Source: DATFWC01 sp045801465 (GTDB taxonomy: Bacteria; Pseudomonadota; Alphaproteobacteria; Rhizobiales; Xanthobacteraceae). From it: 24,674 nt of DNA. The position numbers and the translations under genes are program-made. The notes below the pieces were generated by a model. The model did no database searches, was not told where the DNA came from, and saw only the letters and a list, made by a program, of their open reading frames with translations. Positions 7,761-15,144 of this stretch are shown piece by piece. The stretch is taken from contig JBJMSU010000224.1 in NCBI GenBank assembly GCA_045801465.1, positions 1-24,674 of the forward strand, written 5' to 3'. Each line of letters opens with the position of its first letter. Positions within the stretch are counted from its first letter, which is position 1.

Positions 7761-8528
7761 GTGAAGCGAGTCCTACGTGCGGCCGCAGCTTTGACGGCGC
7801 TGGCGGCGGCTGGGCAACCAGCCGCAGCGGCCGACGTTGGCCGCGTGCCCGCCAGGGCACCCGTGTTCGCTCCCGTTCCGGTGGAAAACTGGACAGGCCT
7901 CTATATCGGCGGCAATGCCGGCTATTCCTGGGGGCGCACCGATCTCGACTATACGCGCGACGCTTTCCCGGCGGCGAGGACCACGCTCGACCCCAACAGC
8001 TTCATTGGCGGCGGGCAGATCGGATATAACTGGCAACTGGGTTCCTTGGTGTTCGGCGTTGAGGGCGACCTCGCTTGGCGCCATGGAACGGACGCCGCGA
8101 CTTTCACCAGCGGCAATGTCTTTGGCGACTTCGCCGCGTTCAGCACCGAGCAGAACTGGGCCGGTACGGTGCGCCCGCGCGTCGGCTTGGCGGCCAGCCA
8201 CTGGCTCCTGTACGGCACCGGCGGCGTGGCCTTTGGCGGCTTCAAGCACGCCTACACGGAAACCCGCCCCGGCGTTCTCACGCGCACGTTCGCTGATTCG
8301 GACACCAAGGCGGGATGGACCGCCGGCGGAGGCGTCGAATACGCGTTCACGACACAGTGGTCGCTCGGCGTTGAGTACCTGTATATGGACTTTGGGACCA
8401 CGACGCTGGCTCAGCCGGCCACCCCTCCATTGCCGGCCTCGACGGCGGCGTTCGACGACAAGTCGCACGTGCTCCGCGCCAAATTGAATTACAAATTCAA
8501 CTGGACGACTCCGTTTACCGGTCGATGA
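7761..8528 (+). CDS. Outer-membrane beta-barrel protein (Omp25/RopB-like)
   Basis: 255 residues starting at GTG 7761, with AGGAG about seven bases upstream. The signal peptide runs to PAAAADVG. The barrel begins at NWTGLYIGGNAGYSWGRTDLDY. It continues with FIGGGQIGYNWQLGSLVFGVEGDLAW, a strand pair VRPRVGLAASHWLLYGTGGVAFGG, and TKAGWTAGGGVEYAFTTQWSLGVEYLYMDFG. The last strand is LRAKLNYKFNW plus a short tail (TTPFTGR) after the usual terminal aromatic, a pattern frequent in Bradyrhizobium-type family members. It is an independent transcription unit: an intrinsic terminator follows within 25 bases of the stop. The specific pore function is unknown. Confidence 0.9.
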   Translation: MKRVLRAAAALTALAAAGQPAAAADVGRVPARAPVFAPVPVENWTGLYIGGNAGYSWGRTDLDYTRDAFPAARTTLDPNSFIGGGQIGYNWQLGSLVFGVEGDLAWRHGTDAATFTSGNVFGDFAAFSTEQNWAGTVRPRVGLAASHWLLYGTGGVAFGGFKHAYTETRPGVLTRTFADSDTKAGWTAGGGVEYAFTTQWSLGVEYLYMDFGTTTLAQPATPPLPASTAAFDDKSHVLRAKLNYKFNWTTPFTGR

Positions 8529-8548
8529 TCTTCCCATTGACCCGCAGG

Positions 8549-8573
8549 AAGCCCGCCGCCAGGCGGGTTTTTT
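8549..8573 (+). terminator. Intrinsic terminator of the second barrel gene
   Basis: CCCGCC (8552-8557) pairs with GGCGGG (8562-8567) around a four-base loop, extended by flanking A-T pairs, and is followed at once by six T. This is a textbook rho-independent terminator 20 bases after the stop codon. Confidence 0.92.
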
Positions 8574-8861
8574 GTGAAGGAGGCGTGATTTTGTCGTGAC
8601 TGACAACCTGTGAACGTTGTTCGGAGCGCGATTTTCCGTGCCAGGCCCGTTTTGCGCCGATCTGATGTGAGTTCCGGAGGAGTGTTGCGCGACGGCAGAG
8701 GCGCTCGGGCCATCGCCCCGAACACCCAGGCATCGCATTGGTATCGAGAGTCTTTTTCGTCGGCCATTGTGTCTTTTATGCACTAGACGACCCAGTTGCC
8801 TCGCGCCAATGTGCGCGCAGTCACTGCTATTCAAGGACCTCAATAGAACGGAGGCTGAGTC

Positions 8862-9680
8862 ATGAAGCGGGCAATCACACTCGGAATGGGGGCACTGGCT
8901 CTGGCCGGATTGACACTCCCAGCGGCGGCGGCGGATCTGGGCGCTCGACCTTATACCAAGGCTCCAGCCATGGCGCCGGCTCCGGTCTTCACCTGGACAG
9001 GCTGCTACATCGGCGGGTTCGTCGGCGGCGCTGTCGCCGAGCGCGACGTCATCAACACCGACATCGGCGGACTGCCCGGCACGGCCAACTTCGGCGTACC
9101 GTGGAGCGACGGCCTCAATCACAGCTGGGACACCAAGCTTGATTCCAGCTTCCTCGGCGGCGGCACGCTCGGCTGCAACTATCAATGGCCGGGAAGCTCC
9201 TTCGTGGTCGGCATCGAGGGTGAAGCCGGCTTCTTGAGCCTCAAAGGAACAGCCGCCGATCCCGTGAGCCTCGGGCAGTCGGTGTTCGCCACCACCCGGA
9301 TCGGCGACTGGTATGGCATGGTCACCGGCCGCCTCGGCTGGGCCATCAACACCGTCCTGATCTACGCCAAGGGCGGCGCCGCTTTCGTCGACGTCGAGCA
9401 CACCGTGGTCGACACGTGCGCCCTTGCGCCCTGTGGCCCCGGCTTGGTTACGACGGGCTTCAGCGACACCAAGACTACCTGGACGGCTGGCGGCGGCATC
9501 GAATGGGCGTTCGCTCCCAATTGGAGCGTCAAGGCCGAGTACATGTTCATCTCTCTCGACGAGATCGATCGCTCATGCGGCGTGATCACGGGTGGCGCAT
9601 TTACCGGCTCGACCACCTGCTTCGACCACGACGTCGGCGGCATCCATACCGGCAAGCTCGGTCTGAACTTCCGGTTCTGA
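8862..9680 (+). CDS. Outer-membrane beta-barrel protein (Omp25/RopB-like)
   Basis: 272 residues, ATG 8862 preceded by GGAGG at 8850-8854. The signal peptide ends at AAAADLG. A proline/alanine linker leads into FTWTGCYIGGFVGGAV. Later blocks are SFLGGGTLGCNYQW, FVVGIEGEAGF, YGMVTGRLGWAINTVLIYAKGGAAF, TTWTAGGGIEWAFAPNWSVKAEYMFISL and a C-terminal GLNFRF. Compared with its two neighbours it has extra cysteines (for example CALAPC, and the two in the SCGVITGG...TTCF loop) that could form disulfides in outer loops. It is the longest of the three barrels and ends in a strong terminator. Its upstream region of about 290 bases shows no recognisable special promoter. Confidence 0.9.
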   Translation: MKRAITLGMGALALAGLTLPAAAADLGARPYTKAPAMAPAPVFTWTGCYIGGFVGGAVAERDVINTDIGGLPGTANFGVPWSDGLNHSWDTKLDSSFLGGGTLGCNYQWPGSSFVVGIEGEAGFLSLKGTAADPVSLGQSVFATTRIGDWYGMVTGRLGWAINTVLIYAKGGAAFVDVEHTVVDTCALAPCGPGLVTTGFSDTKTTWTAGGGIEWAFAPNWSVKAEYMFISLDEIDRSCGVITGGAFTGSTTCFDHDVGGIHTGKLGLNFRF

Positions 9681-9731
9681 TCGAAAGAGGTCATGGCGCG
9701 GTTCTGAATCGCAGCCAACGCTGCGTGCGAG

Positions 9732-9759
9732 AAAGCCCCGGGCGAGCGCCCGGGGCTTT
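9732..9759. terminator. Strong hairpin terminator after the third barrel gene
   Basis: A perfect 12-base-pair stem (9732-9743 with 9748-9759) closes a four-base GAGC loop, with AAA on one side and TTT on the other. It can act in both directions and lies about 50 bases after the stop codon. Confidence 0.9.
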
Positions 9760-9995
9760 GTCGTTGGAAAAAGGTGCTGGCACCCGGCGGCGCCGGCTTG
9801 CCGATCTGGATTTGTCGTTCCTGGCCGGAAGGAGACCGATCCAGGCGACGACCGATCGACCGAATTGGGCAACGAACTCATGCCGGCAGGCGCTCGCGTC
9901 TGGCCGATTGCGTCCGATTGTGACTTCCAATAGTCTGAGAGCCTAGGGCTTCCGCTCGATCGAGACCGTGGCAAAAACACCAGGCAGACCGAACA

Positions 9996-10535
9996 ATGAA
10001 CCCGCAACAGCTGACAGGCGACGGCGTCCCGGTCTTCGGCCATACGCCGCCTCCGGTTTCCGGCGACGGGTCCCCGATCTCGCCCTCTCCGATCGGTGGC
10101 AATCCACGCACCGGCGATGGGTCTCCGGGCGCTTCATTTCCGAACGTCGGCAATTCCCATACTGGCGACGGGCCTCTGGTCTCGTCATTGCCGGCTGCCG
10201 ACCATTCATTTTCCGGCGATGCACTACTCGCTTTCGCATCGCTGACCATGGGTCATGCTTCTTCGGCCGACGCACCTGTCGCCGCGTCCGCGCTGCCGGG
10301 AATTGCTGCCGGCATCGACCCGAACGCGTTGGCCGGTTTTGACGTCGGATGGGATTTCCATGGCGCCGGCTGGGTCCAGGTCACTGCGGCTGATGTGGCC
10401 GACCCAAATCTCGATTCGCGTGCAGACGTCTCAGGCGTGACCTACTGGGAACCCGTCGACTCGCAGCCCGCGGCATCCCCTTACGAGGTGGCATATTGGT
10501 TTGGGTCTGCTTCGTTCGGGGACTTTTTCTTGTAG
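9996..10535 (+). CDS. Unrecognised protein with 17-residue TGDG tandem repeats
   Basis: 179 residues. No signal peptide or membrane span. Residues 7-89 consist of five units beginning [ST]GD(G/A), at positions 7, 22, 39, 56 and 73 (spacings 15, 17, 17, 17), and the pattern fades at position 90. The rest of each unit is rich in P, S, G and N. Between repeat copies the GD-G codons differ mainly at third positions (GGCGACGGC, GGCGACGGG, GGCGATGGG), which supports this frame over the open frames on either strand here. The C-terminal 80 residues (around GFDVGWDFHGAGWVQV and a tyrosine/phenylalanine-rich end) are not repetitive. I do not recognise the family. The GDG turns recall calcium-binding or beta-roll repeats, but the spacing is not that of RTX (nine residues). 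No clear ribosome site precedes ATG 9996. It is convergent with the GST gene. Confidence 0.6.
   Translation: MNPQQLTGDGVPVFGHTPPPVSGDGSPISPSPIGGNPRTGDGSPGASFPNVGNSHTGDGPLVSSLPAADHSFSGDALLAFASLTMGHASSADAPVAASALPGIAAGIDPNALAGFDVGWDFHGAGWVQVTAADVADPNLDSRADVSGVTYWEPVDSQPAASPYEVAYWFGSASFGDFFL
10014..10262 (+). repeat. 51-base tandem repeat inside a coding region
   Basis: Five degenerate units of 45-51 bases, each starting near [AT]C(C/A/T)GGCGA(C/T)G, encode the 17-residue repeats of the surrounding gene. Drift is largely at third codon positions in the chosen frame. Confidence 0.7.
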
Positions 10536-10594
10536 TCGCGCCGGCCGGCTGCCGCTCTATTCCCGAAGATGGGCATCGCCATGCGGTATCGTCT

Positions 10595-11203
10595 TCACGT
10601 GCTCACGCGCGTGGCGGCGAACGCGGGAACCTGGGCGGCGAATCCGTCGAGCCAAGTCAGCAGCTGCGGGTGATCGGCGCGCCAGCGTCCGGCGAATCGC
10701 AAATCCTGATAGCCGAGCGCGCACGCGAGCGCGATCTGGCCCACATGCGGGATGCCTTGCATCAGCGGCGGATCGGCTTCGAGGCTCGAGAGCGCGCGGT
10801 CGACCTTGGCGGCCTGGTGATCGACCCATTTCGGCTCGTGGCGATCGGCGCTGCGCCAGCGACCTTCGTAGACCAGCAGGAGCGAAGCCTCCATCAGTCC
10901 GTCGCACAGCGCCTGCAGGGTCAATGCCGCGAAGCGAGCTTTGGGCTCGGTGGGAATGATGCGGCCACCGCCGGCGCGATGGTCGAGAAACTCGATGATC
11001 ACGCGCGAGTCGAACAACCTTGTTCCATCCTCGAGCAGCAGGATTGGGATCTTGCCGAGTGGATTTTGCCGGCGCATCGAGTCGGCCGGATCCATAGTGT
11101 CGGCGCGCTCGATGCTGATGTCGCCGTCAATGCCGAGCAGGCTCGCCGCAATCCTGACCTTGCGGCCGAACGGCGAGGCGGGAGCGGTTCGCAGAATCAT
11201 CAT
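10595..11203 (-). CDS. Glutathione S-transferase family protein
   Basis: 202 residues with the two-domain GST plan. The thioredoxin-like N half shows the catalytic-loop sequence APASPFGRKVRI, the cis-proline strand GKIPILLLEDG, and LFDSRVIIEFLD for binding the glutathione gamma-glutamyl end. An all-helical C half follows (ALCDGLMEASLLLVYEGRW, and the conserved N-capping region IPHVGQIALACALGYQDLRFAG). It is close in layout to the YibF-type cytosolic GSTs. Its substrate cannot be predicted. The protein starts with two adjacent ATGs (11203 and 11200), neither with a good ribosome site. It stands alone, ending convergently with the repeat-protein gene, and a dispersed palindrome lies just upstream. 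Confidence 0.9.
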   Translation of the reverse strand: MMILRTAPASPFGRKVRIAASLLGIDGDISIERADTMDPADSMRRQNPLGKIPILLLEDGTRLFDSRVIIEFLDHRAGGGRIIPTEPKARFAALTLQALCDGLMEASLLLVYEGRWRSADRHEPKWVDHQAAKVDRALSSLEADPPLMQGIPHVGQIALACALGYQDLRFAGRWRADHPQLLTWLDGFAAQVPAFAATRVST

Positions 11204-11212
11204 GAGCGGCTA

Positions 11213-11286
11213 GTGTCCAGCTTTTCGCGTTGAAGTTCCTACACGAGTTTGCCGCAGACGCTGTAGGAACTGCAAAGCGGCGGCAC
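11213..11286. repeat. Dispersed palindromic repeat, copy A
   Basis: TGAAGTTCCT (11231-11240) faces AGGAACTGCA (11265-11274) with one mismatch, around a 24-base loop. Outer edges read GTGTCC and CGGCAC. It shares arm and loop sequence (ACACGAGTTTGCCGCAG) with copies at 12724, 17023 and 21750. Confidence 0.8.
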
Positions 11287-11364
11287 TGATCGAGAGCGGG
11301 CGGGGCCGTACGGGACGTCGAGGAAAGCGGGCAGCGGGTCTTGGGCCTGCGCCGCCGGACAAGA

Positions 11365-11580
11365 TCAGCTGGTGATGACGAGGTTGACCGCTTTGGGTCC
11401 TTTGCCCTTCTTGTCGGGCTCGACATCGAAGCTGATGCGCTGACCCTCGCTCAGCGATTTCAATCCGGCGCGCTCCACGGCGGTGACATGGACGAACACG
11501 TCGCGCCCCCCGTCGTCCGGCTTGATGAAGCCGTAGCCCCGCTCTCCATTGAAGAATTTGACCGTGCCGGTCATCGCCAT
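11365..11580 (-). CDS. cspA: Cold-shock protein, CspA family
   Basis: A 71-residue single cold-shock domain, the usual length. It has RNP1 (GYGFI at 15-19, preceded by the conserved MTGTVKFFNGERG) and RNP2 (VFVHV at 28-32), the single-stranded nucleic acid binding surface of the OB fold. These proteins melt RNA secondary structure and often act as transcription antiterminators. Start ATG 11580 is well supported by AGGAG about eight bases upstream and by the family N terminus; the frame is open much further upstream but the translation there is not protein-like. About 200 bases lie between it and rlmJ upstream, enough for its own promoter and a structured leader. Confidence 0.95.
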   Translation of the reverse strand: MAMTGTVKFFNGERGYGFIKPDDGGRDVFVHVTAVERAGLKSLSEGQRISFDVEPDKKGKGPKAVNLVITS

Positions 11581-11780
11581 GGGGAAGTCTCCTTTCCCAG
11601 TTGCTTCACCGCCGGCCCCCACGGCGCGACGGCTCGGCCGGACATTCGCAATCGGGGAAAGGCGTCGGCCTGCGCCGGGACACTCAGTTCCGCCGGCCCC
11701 CCTCGGGGCAGAACGTCGAAGCCAGCAGGAAAAACTAGACAAATGCGGGCGCGCTGGAAAGAGGCGAGGGGCGCCTCCCG

Positions 11781-12632
11781 TCACTTTTCGCTGGCGAGCC
11801 AGTCGAGCCGCGCAGTGGCGCTGCCGTCGCGCGCGAGGACGGTCGCGAGCGCCGGGAGCAGGACCGCGAGCTCGCGCTCCAGCAGCCACGGCGGATTGGC
11901 AATGACGAGGCCGCAGCCCGTGAGGCGGTCGAGGTCGCTTGGAGCAGCGACCGTAATTTCGGCGCGCAGGAGCTTGCGGATGGGGAGCCGCTTCAGCTCG
12001 CGCGCCAACGCGTTGGGAGCATGCCGCTGCTTAATGGGATACCAGAGAAGATAAATTCCGCTTGGCCATTTGCGGTAAGCGGCGGCAAAGCAGTCGGCCA
12101 TGCGAGTCGTCTCATCGGGCGCTTCAAACGCGGGATCGATGATCACCACGCCACGACGCTCCTTGGGTGGAACGTACGCGACAAGCGCGGTCCACCCATC
12201 GATCACGACGGCTTTGACGCGCTCATCGCGCGCAACGTTGTGCATGAGCGCGCGCGCAGCGTTTGGTTCCAGCTCGCACGCAACCAGGCGATCGTGCGGC
12301 CGCAGGCTTGCGCGGGCGACTTCCGGCGAGCCTGGGTAGACGCGCAGCTCACCGTCGGGATTCAACGTCGCGACCACGTCGCGGTAAGGCGCAAGCAGAG
12401 TGTCGACCTCCGGCGCGAGATGCGCCGCAAGGAGGCGGGCGATGCCGTCGCGCCATTCTCCGGTCCGGCTCGCTTCAGCGCCGGTGAGATCATAGCGGCC
12501 TGCGCCGGCATGAGTGTCGATGATGCGGAACGCGGCCGGCTTTGCGCGCAAATGAACGAGAATGCGGGCGAGGACCGCATGCTTGATGACGTCGGCGAAA
12601 TTGCCGGCGTGAAAGGCATGACGATAGTTCAT
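11781..12632 (-). CDS. rlmJ: 23S rRNA adenine-2030 N6-methyltransferase RlmJ
   Basis: 283 residues beginning MNYRHAFHAGNFADVIKH, the unmistakable RlmJ N terminus, which fixes the start at ATG 12632. RlmJ uses S-adenosylmethionine to methylate A2030 of 23S rRNA. The SAM-binding loop DTHAGAGRYDL lies at 39-49. IYLLWYPIK and the late NPPWLLE block are also conserved. The catalytic (D/N)PP(Y/F) motif reads DPAFE at 166-170, with alanine in place of the second proline; the codons (GAT CCC GCG TTT GAA) were checked on the sequence. No ribosome site is visible. The start codon lies against a CTAGTG-type sequence like that bordering the nearby dispersed repeat. The product is probably a real RlmJ, with activity uncertain because of the substitution. 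Confidence 0.9.
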   Translation of the reverse strand: MNYRHAFHAGNFADVIKHAVLARILVHLRAKPAAFRIIDTHAGAGRYDLTGAEASRTGEWRDGIARLLAAHLAPEVDTLLAPYRDVVATLNPDGELRVYPGSPEVARASLRPHDRLVACELEPNAARALMHNVARDERVKAVVIDGWTALVAYVPPKERRGVVIIDPAFEAPDETTRMADCFAAAYRKWPSGIYLLWYPIKQRHAPNALARELKRLPIRKLLRAEITVAAPSDLDRLTGCGLVIANPPWLLERELAVLLPALATVLARDGSATARLDWLASEK

Positions 12633-12670
12633 GCTAGTGCCCAAACCCGAAGCTCGCGGGTCCATGCGCA

Positions 12671-12694
12671 GAATCCGAATGCCAACTCGGATTC
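12671..12694. other. Perfect 8-base-pair inverted repeat upstream of rlmJ
   Basis: GAATCCGA (12671-12678) and TCGGATTC (12687-12694) form a perfect stem with an eight-base loop, about 40 bases upstream of the rlmJ start codon. It could be an operator or leader hairpin, or part of the adjacent repeat block. Confidence 0.5.
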
Positions 12695-12723
12695 GGAGCG
12701 GCACCAGCAACTCAATGATTCGA

Positions 12724-12794
12724 GTGCCGCTTTCGGTTTGAAGTTCGTAAACGAGTTTGCAGCAACCCACTGTAGGAATTCAAATCGACGGCAC
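12724..12794. repeat. Dispersed palindromic repeat, copy B
   Basis: The outer arms GTGCCG (12724-12729) and CGGCAC (12789-12794) are perfect. The inner arms (TTTGAAGTTC at 12737-12746; GGAATTCAAA at 12775-12784) pair with a mismatch. The loop contains ACGAGTTTGC, as in copy A. It abuts a second, different repeat. Confidence 0.8.
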
Positions 12795-12893
12795 AGCATG
12801 ATCCCGAAAAGGGGCACCGGTTTGCGGAAAAGATCATGCTCCAATGACAAGCTAAAGCGGGACGACGAAGAAAAGTCATCGCGCTTGACAAAC
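12795..12893. repeat. Second dispersed repeat: AGCATGATC palindrome block
   Basis: AGCATGATC (12795-12803) and GATCATGCT (12832-12840) are perfect inverted arms around a CCGAAAAG...CGGTTTGCGGAAAA core. A second imperfect hairpin follows (AAGCGGGACGAC near 12855 with GTCATCGCGCTT near 12882). From memory, a near-identical AGCATGATCCGGAAAAG... element is scattered through many Hyphomicrobiales genomes. Confidence 0.75.
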
Positions 12894-13006
12894 GGCCCCG
12901 GCGCGGGCTCAGGCGATTAGAGCAGGCGCGCGCTCCGCCCGCCATCTTCTCCGACGCACTGTGCCGGCAAGCGCGCCGGCATGTGCGGTGAAGGTCGATC
13001 CGCCGA

Positions 13007-13705
13007 TCAATTCTGCGCGGAGGTGCCCTTGGCGCCGCGCACCGGCGGCATCACGAGCCGCTCGCGCCGGCAGGCACGGCGGTCCATCTCGTCGCAGTCG
13101 CGGAAGCGCAGCTCCTTCGTCATGCAGATGCGGACCTCGCGCAGCCGCCGGCTGTCGCAACCCACCGCGATCGCGCTGCGGCTGAGGCCGGGATTGACCT
13201 TGACGAAGGCCTCTTCCACTTCGTCGGGCGTGACCGTGAGCGCCGTTTTCAGCTCCAGGTACTCGTTCGGAATCTTGACCTGGGCCCGCGCCTTGCGCGC
13301 GCTCTCGAAATAGGCGCGGGCAGAAAGGCCGGAGCAGGTGCCGTGCCGGTCCCATTCGTGAAAGATGAGCCGCGGCGCCGGCATGAGATCAAGCATGGAC
13401 GAGACGATGTTGCGGTCGAGGCGCGGCGCCGGAACTTGGCAATATTCCGGAAAGCCTTTCTCGTATTGCGGCCAAAAGCCGTGCACCACGAACGAATAGG
13501 GCCGCTCGCCGCACTGCTGGTCCGGTGCGCGACCGGATCGCTCCGCGCTCGCTTCGCAGTACGAGGGCGACCACGATAAGGACAAAACATAGAAATCGAA
13601 TTGGCCCGGCGTGTTCTGCCGTGCGTCCTGGGCAGTGGCAGGGGCGGCGAAGATGGCAAGCAATGCCGCGCACAGCAGCAGCACTGTCGATCGTGTTCTT
13701 AACAT
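13007..13705 (-). CDS. Exported ribonuclease T2
   Basis: RNase T2 enzymes cut single-stranded RNA through a 2',3'-cyclic phosphate intermediate and act outside the cytoplasm. The 232-residue protein has a signal peptide (to about ATA-QDA, residue 25). It has both catalytic segments: FVVHGFWPQYE (His75) and HEWDRHGTCS (His116, Glu117, His121). Cysteines at 50, 65, 89 and 124 and near the C terminus fit the disulfide pattern of the family. Upstream of CAS I is FDFYVLSLSWSPSYC, also typical. Start ATG 13705 is supported by GGGAGAGAG in the ribosome-site position. The role is likely scavenging of phosphate and nucleosides from RNA in the periplasm or medium; that is inference. It follows an exported-protein gene on the same strand with about a 100-base gap. 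Confidence 0.94.
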   Translation of the reverse strand: MLRTRSTVLLLCAALLAIFAAPATAQDARQNTPGQFDFYVLSLSWSPSYCEASAERSGRAPDQQCGERPYSFVVHGFWPQYEKGFPEYCQVPAPRLDRNIVSSMLDLMPAPRLIFHEWDRHGTCSGLSARAYFESARKARAQVKIPNEYLELKTALTVTPDEVEEAFVKVNPGLSRSAIAVGCDSRRLREVRICMTKELRFRDCDEMDRRACRRERLVMPPVRGAKGTSAQN

Positions 13706-13808
13706 GATCTCTCTCCCACCAGCTGGATGCAGATGGCGAGGCTACACCAAACGCCGGAACAGTTCAAGAACAAAATGCGAACGCAAGGAGGCGCAAGATC
13801 AGGGGCCA

Positions 13809-14273
13809 TTATGGCCGCGCCATGCGGCACCCAGGATTATAGGCCCAGTTCCGGTCAAGCCCGACGACGCACCATTCCACGCCCCAACTGGCGCCGATCC
13901 AGCCGGTGTCCTCACCGATCCAGTAGTGGATGGTGCGGGGACGCGCGTCGGACACCAGCGCCATGCCGCTGCAATAGCGGCGCGGGATGCTGTCCGGCGC
14001 GCCGCGCGCCCACGGCCGGAACGCGGTCTCGTGAATACGGTCGAATCCGACGATCTGCAGGTCGGATTGCCAGAACTTGCGCTCCTTCTCGGCGAACCGC
14101 GCCATGATCTTGCCGAGCACGGCCGGATGCTCGCACTCCGGCACCACCGCGTCGTAGCGCGGGCCGGAGAGCCAGAAGTTCAGTTCCAGCAAACTGGCGG
14201 CTCCGGCGGACGTCGCCCATGCGCAGGCGATCGCGGCCACGCAAGCAAATCCCAATCGGATGAGCCGGACCAT
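13809..14273 (-). CDS. Exported protein of unknown function, Cys/Trp-rich C terminus
   Basis: 154 residues. A signal peptide (MVRLIRLGFACVAAIACAWATSAGA) precedes a mature domain of about 130 residues with cysteines near ECEHP, RRYCSG, EWCVVG and PGCRMA. The second half (HYWIGEDTGWIGASWGVEWCVVGLDRNWAYNP) is strikingly aromatic. I recall similar uncharacterised proteins from Bradyrhizobium-like genomes but know no function. The four cysteines and export suggest a small disulfide-bonded periplasmic protein. Start ATG 14273 has GGAGG seven bases upstream. It precedes RNase T2 on the same strand, so the two may be co-expressed. Confidence 0.83.
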   Translation of the reverse strand: MVRLIRLGFACVAAIACAWATSAGAASLLELNFWLSGPRYDAVVPECEHPAVLGKIMARFAEKERKFWQSDLQIVGFDRIHETAFRPWARGAPDSIPRRYCSGMALVSDARPRTIHYWIGEDTGWIGASWGVEWCVVGLDRNWAYNPGCRMARP

Positions 14274-14318
14274 GTCGCGCCTCCTGCAATCCTGCTGCGC
14301 CGGTCTCTGCGGTCCAAC

Positions 14319-14366
14319 GTGCCGGTTCCGCCATACGGTACCGCAGGAACTTCAATCGGCCGCACT
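14319..14366. repeat. Possible degenerate copy of the dispersed palindrome
   Basis: GTGCCGG near 14319 faces CGGCCGCAC ending at 14366, and the right part carries CAGGAACTTCAATCGG, close to the right arm of the repeat at 17068-17082. The left inner arm is lost. It lies upstream of the 14273 gene. Confidence 0.35.
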
Positions 14367-14476
14367 GGACGGTGCCGTTTGAAAGAAAAGCGGTCAAGAC
14401 CGAAGCGCGCCGCCAACACATTCGGCGATCGAGCGTGGCGTGCTGGCCACGGCCCGGCAACATTCAAATGTCAGAC

Positions 14477-14509
14477 AAAAAAAACCTCCCCAAGGGTGGA
14501 GCGGGGAGG
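14477..14509 (-). terminator. Intrinsic terminator, minus strand (distal of a pair)
   Basis: Read on the minus strand, CCTCCCC (14509-14503) pairs with GGGGAGG (14491-14485) across an 11-base loop, followed by eight T (14484-14477). It terminates transcripts of the gene at 14577-14789. Confidence 0.85.
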
Positions 14510-14534
14510 GAAGTTGGGGTCAACGATGGTAGTG

Positions 14535-14569
14535 CAAAAGCCCTCCCTCGGCTCGCGCTTCAGGAGGGG
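14535..14569 (-). terminator. Intrinsic terminator, minus strand (proximal of a pair)
   Basis: On the minus strand CCCTCC (14568-14563) pairs with GGAGGG (14546-14541), followed by CTTTTG. It lies eight bases after the stop of the 70-residue gene. With the next hairpin it makes a tandem terminator. Confidence 0.6.
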
Positions 14570-14576
14570 TAGAAAA

Positions 14577-14789
14577 CTAGCGAATGAGCTGTGCGTCGAT
14601 GGTGTTCAAATACATGGCGCAAATCTTCGCGGCGCCGGCGGAGCGGATGCGCTCGAGCTGCTTGAAATGAGCATCGCTGGTCAACGCAATGCCGCAGGTT
14701 GTTCTGTTGTCGACGGCGGTCGATGCCGGAAGCATGGCCAGTGCCATCACGGCGATGAGGGCGGGGGCGAGGAATCGAGACGTCTTCAT
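14577..14789 (-). CDS. Small exported 'AKIC' protein 1
   Basis: 70 residues, ATG 14789. The N-terminal signal sequence (MKTSRFLAPALIAVMALAMLPASTA) leaves a mature peptide of about 45 residues. This has two cysteines (Cys32 in TTCGIAL and Cys57 in AAKICAMYLN) that could bond. The C-terminal block SAGAAKICAMYLNT recurs as SRSAAKICALYLNS in the gene at 16504-16710, so these two are paralogues with the same overall plan. I do not know a function. Two hairpin terminators follow its stop codon. A conserved 55-base motif shared with two other sites ends about 37 bases upstream of its start. No strong ribosome site. Confidence 0.75.
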   Translation of the reverse strand: MKTSRFLAPALIAVMALAMLPASTAVDNRTTCGIALTSDAHFKQLERIRSAGAAKICAMYLNTIDAQLIR

Positions 14790-14825
14790 GGCTGCGTGCC
14801 CTGAGGGGATCTCATTGACGGTTTT

Positions 14826-14880
14826 CTAGCCTCCGCCTGTTTCCGGCTGATGTCGCGCTTTGTTTCGTCTTGGAAACATG
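14826..14880 (-). promoter_or_regulatory. Repeated TGTTTC/GAAACA motif, copy 1
   Basis: A perfect inverted repeat TGTTTC-N6-GAAACA (14861-14878) is followed on the minus strand by GCGCGACAT, GGAAACAG, eight bases and TAG. The same arrangement without gaps occurs at 18052-18105, and without the first half-site at 18255-18306. It lies about 40 bases ahead of the 14789 start, so a promoter or operator is likely. Confidence 0.5.
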
Positions 14881-14960
14881 CGTGCTCGCCGCGGCGGTCA
14901 CGGTCGTGGCTACGCGAGCCGCCGCCAGGCTCGAACAGCTTCCCATTCGCATAAGACACG

Positions 14961-15017
14961 GGAACGGACGGCAACGCGGTCGCGTCAACGCCGGAACCAG
15001 CCCGGTAGCGTGTCGTT
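14961..15017 (+). promoter_or_regulatory. EcfG-type general stress promoter, tandem sites
   Basis: GGAAC (14993-14997), 16 bases, CGTT (15014-15017) matches the alphaproteobacterial EcfG consensus exactly. A second near-match lies just upstream: GGAAC (14961-14965), 17 bases, CGTC (14983-14986). It points at the DUF1236 gene starting at 15145, leaving a leader of about 120 bases. Confidence 0.75.
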
Positions 15018-15144
15018 ATGCGTAAGGCGCGGACAGCAAATGCGGGGAGGCGGGAACTCTCTGCGGCTGCGGCGTAATGAGGCACAGTCGCGATCGGTTC
15101 GATCGATGCGATTGCGCATCGTTGCAAACAAAAAGGAGGCCACA

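Noticed and set aside
7773..9401. A 542-codon minus-strand open frame across two barrel genes
   Set aside because: It runs antisense through two clear outer-membrane proteins and a strong terminator, and its translation has no protein-like pattern.
13752..13777. GGAAC followed after 17 bases by CGAA near 13752 as an EcfG site
   Set aside because: The -10 has two mismatches and no plus-strand gene follows.
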